DNA from: an uncultured Lachnospiraceae bacterium | GTDB lineage: Bacteria; Bacillota; Clostridia; Lachnospirales; Lachnospiraceae | NCBI GenBank assembly: GCA_946549155.1 | Contig: CAMNQN010000200.1 | Coordinates: forward strand, 1-5,955 | DNA: 5,955 nucleotides | Direction of reading: 5' to 3' | Shown: positions 5,832-5,955 of the stretch, in pieces | Layout of the letters: each line of letters begins with the position of its first letter | How positions within the stretch are numbered: the first letter of the stretch is position 1 | Program-made: the position numbers and the translations under genes | The notes under the pieces: model-generated | Seen by the model: the letters and a program-made list of their open reading frames with translations, nothing else | Database searches by the model: none | Told to the model about the DNA's origin: nothing

Positions 5832-5955
5832 TTTATTCCTATTTTGCTGCAGCTGGAGTTACTGTTCAGGTGAATGTTCTTCGTGTTTTGTTAATTACCC
5901 GGACGCAGGAAAAGACGGGCGCGCAGGGCCACAAGCATCTGGAAAATAACTCCGG
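5832..5955. other. Right-edge stretch without an assignable gene
   Basis: Upstream of the promoter the composition shifts from AT-rich to GC-rich (about 5898-5940). A minus-strand frame is open from the right edge to a TAA at 5891-5893 and reads VIFQMLVALRARLFLRPGN at its end. It could be the C-terminus of an upstream minus-strand gene, but so short a frame cannot be told from chance. No terminator hairpin with a T-run is visible. Confidence 0.3.

Overview
The window looks like accessory or cell-surface chromosomal DNA from a Gram-positive Clostridia-type bacterium, most likely Lachnospiraceae or a close relative. The grounds are strong Shine-Dalgarno sites (AAGGAG, GGGAGG), an AT-rich intergenic region with a sigma-A-like extended -10 promoter, moderately GC-rich genes, and protein families typical of gut Firmicutes (N-terminal zinc ribbon plus one membrane anchor, YARHG domains, bacterial C-type-lectin-like domains). 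The assignment to an organism is inference; no ribosomal or housekeeping gene is present.

Layout: everything of substance is on the minus strand, so transcription runs from right to left. A roughly 230-base non-coding stretch (5727-5955) carries a promoter, a perfect TGTACAA/TTGTACA inverted repeat over the -35 region, and a second 9-bp inverted repeat around the predicted transcription start. Next comes a GTG-started gene (5726-3936) for a 596-residue secreted protein with three YARHG domains and a low-complexity linker that holds a 30-bp (10-residue) tandem repeat. After only 28 bp, with its own ribosome binding site and no terminator between, follows a very large gene (from 3907 to beyond the left edge, at least 1302 residues, no stop in the window). 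It encodes a zinc ribbon, one membrane helix, four related 'LSNGD' repeat domains, an uncharacterised domain, a C-type-lectin-like domain, two NPCBM-like carbohydrate-binding domains and a second C-type-lectin-like domain.

Reading together: the two genes form a probable operon making two surface proteins, one exported and one membrane-anchored with a cytoplasmic zinc ribbon and a very long extracellular arm. Both lectin-like domains keep the QPD and WND calcium/sugar motifs and NPCBM domains bind carbohydrate in other proteins, so a glycan-binding or cell-wall-binding surface system is the best inference. No catalytic domain is visible in either protein. The inverted repeat in the promoter suggests that the pair is controlled by a DNA-binding regulator not encoded here. 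The many other open frames on both strands are shadows of these two genes.
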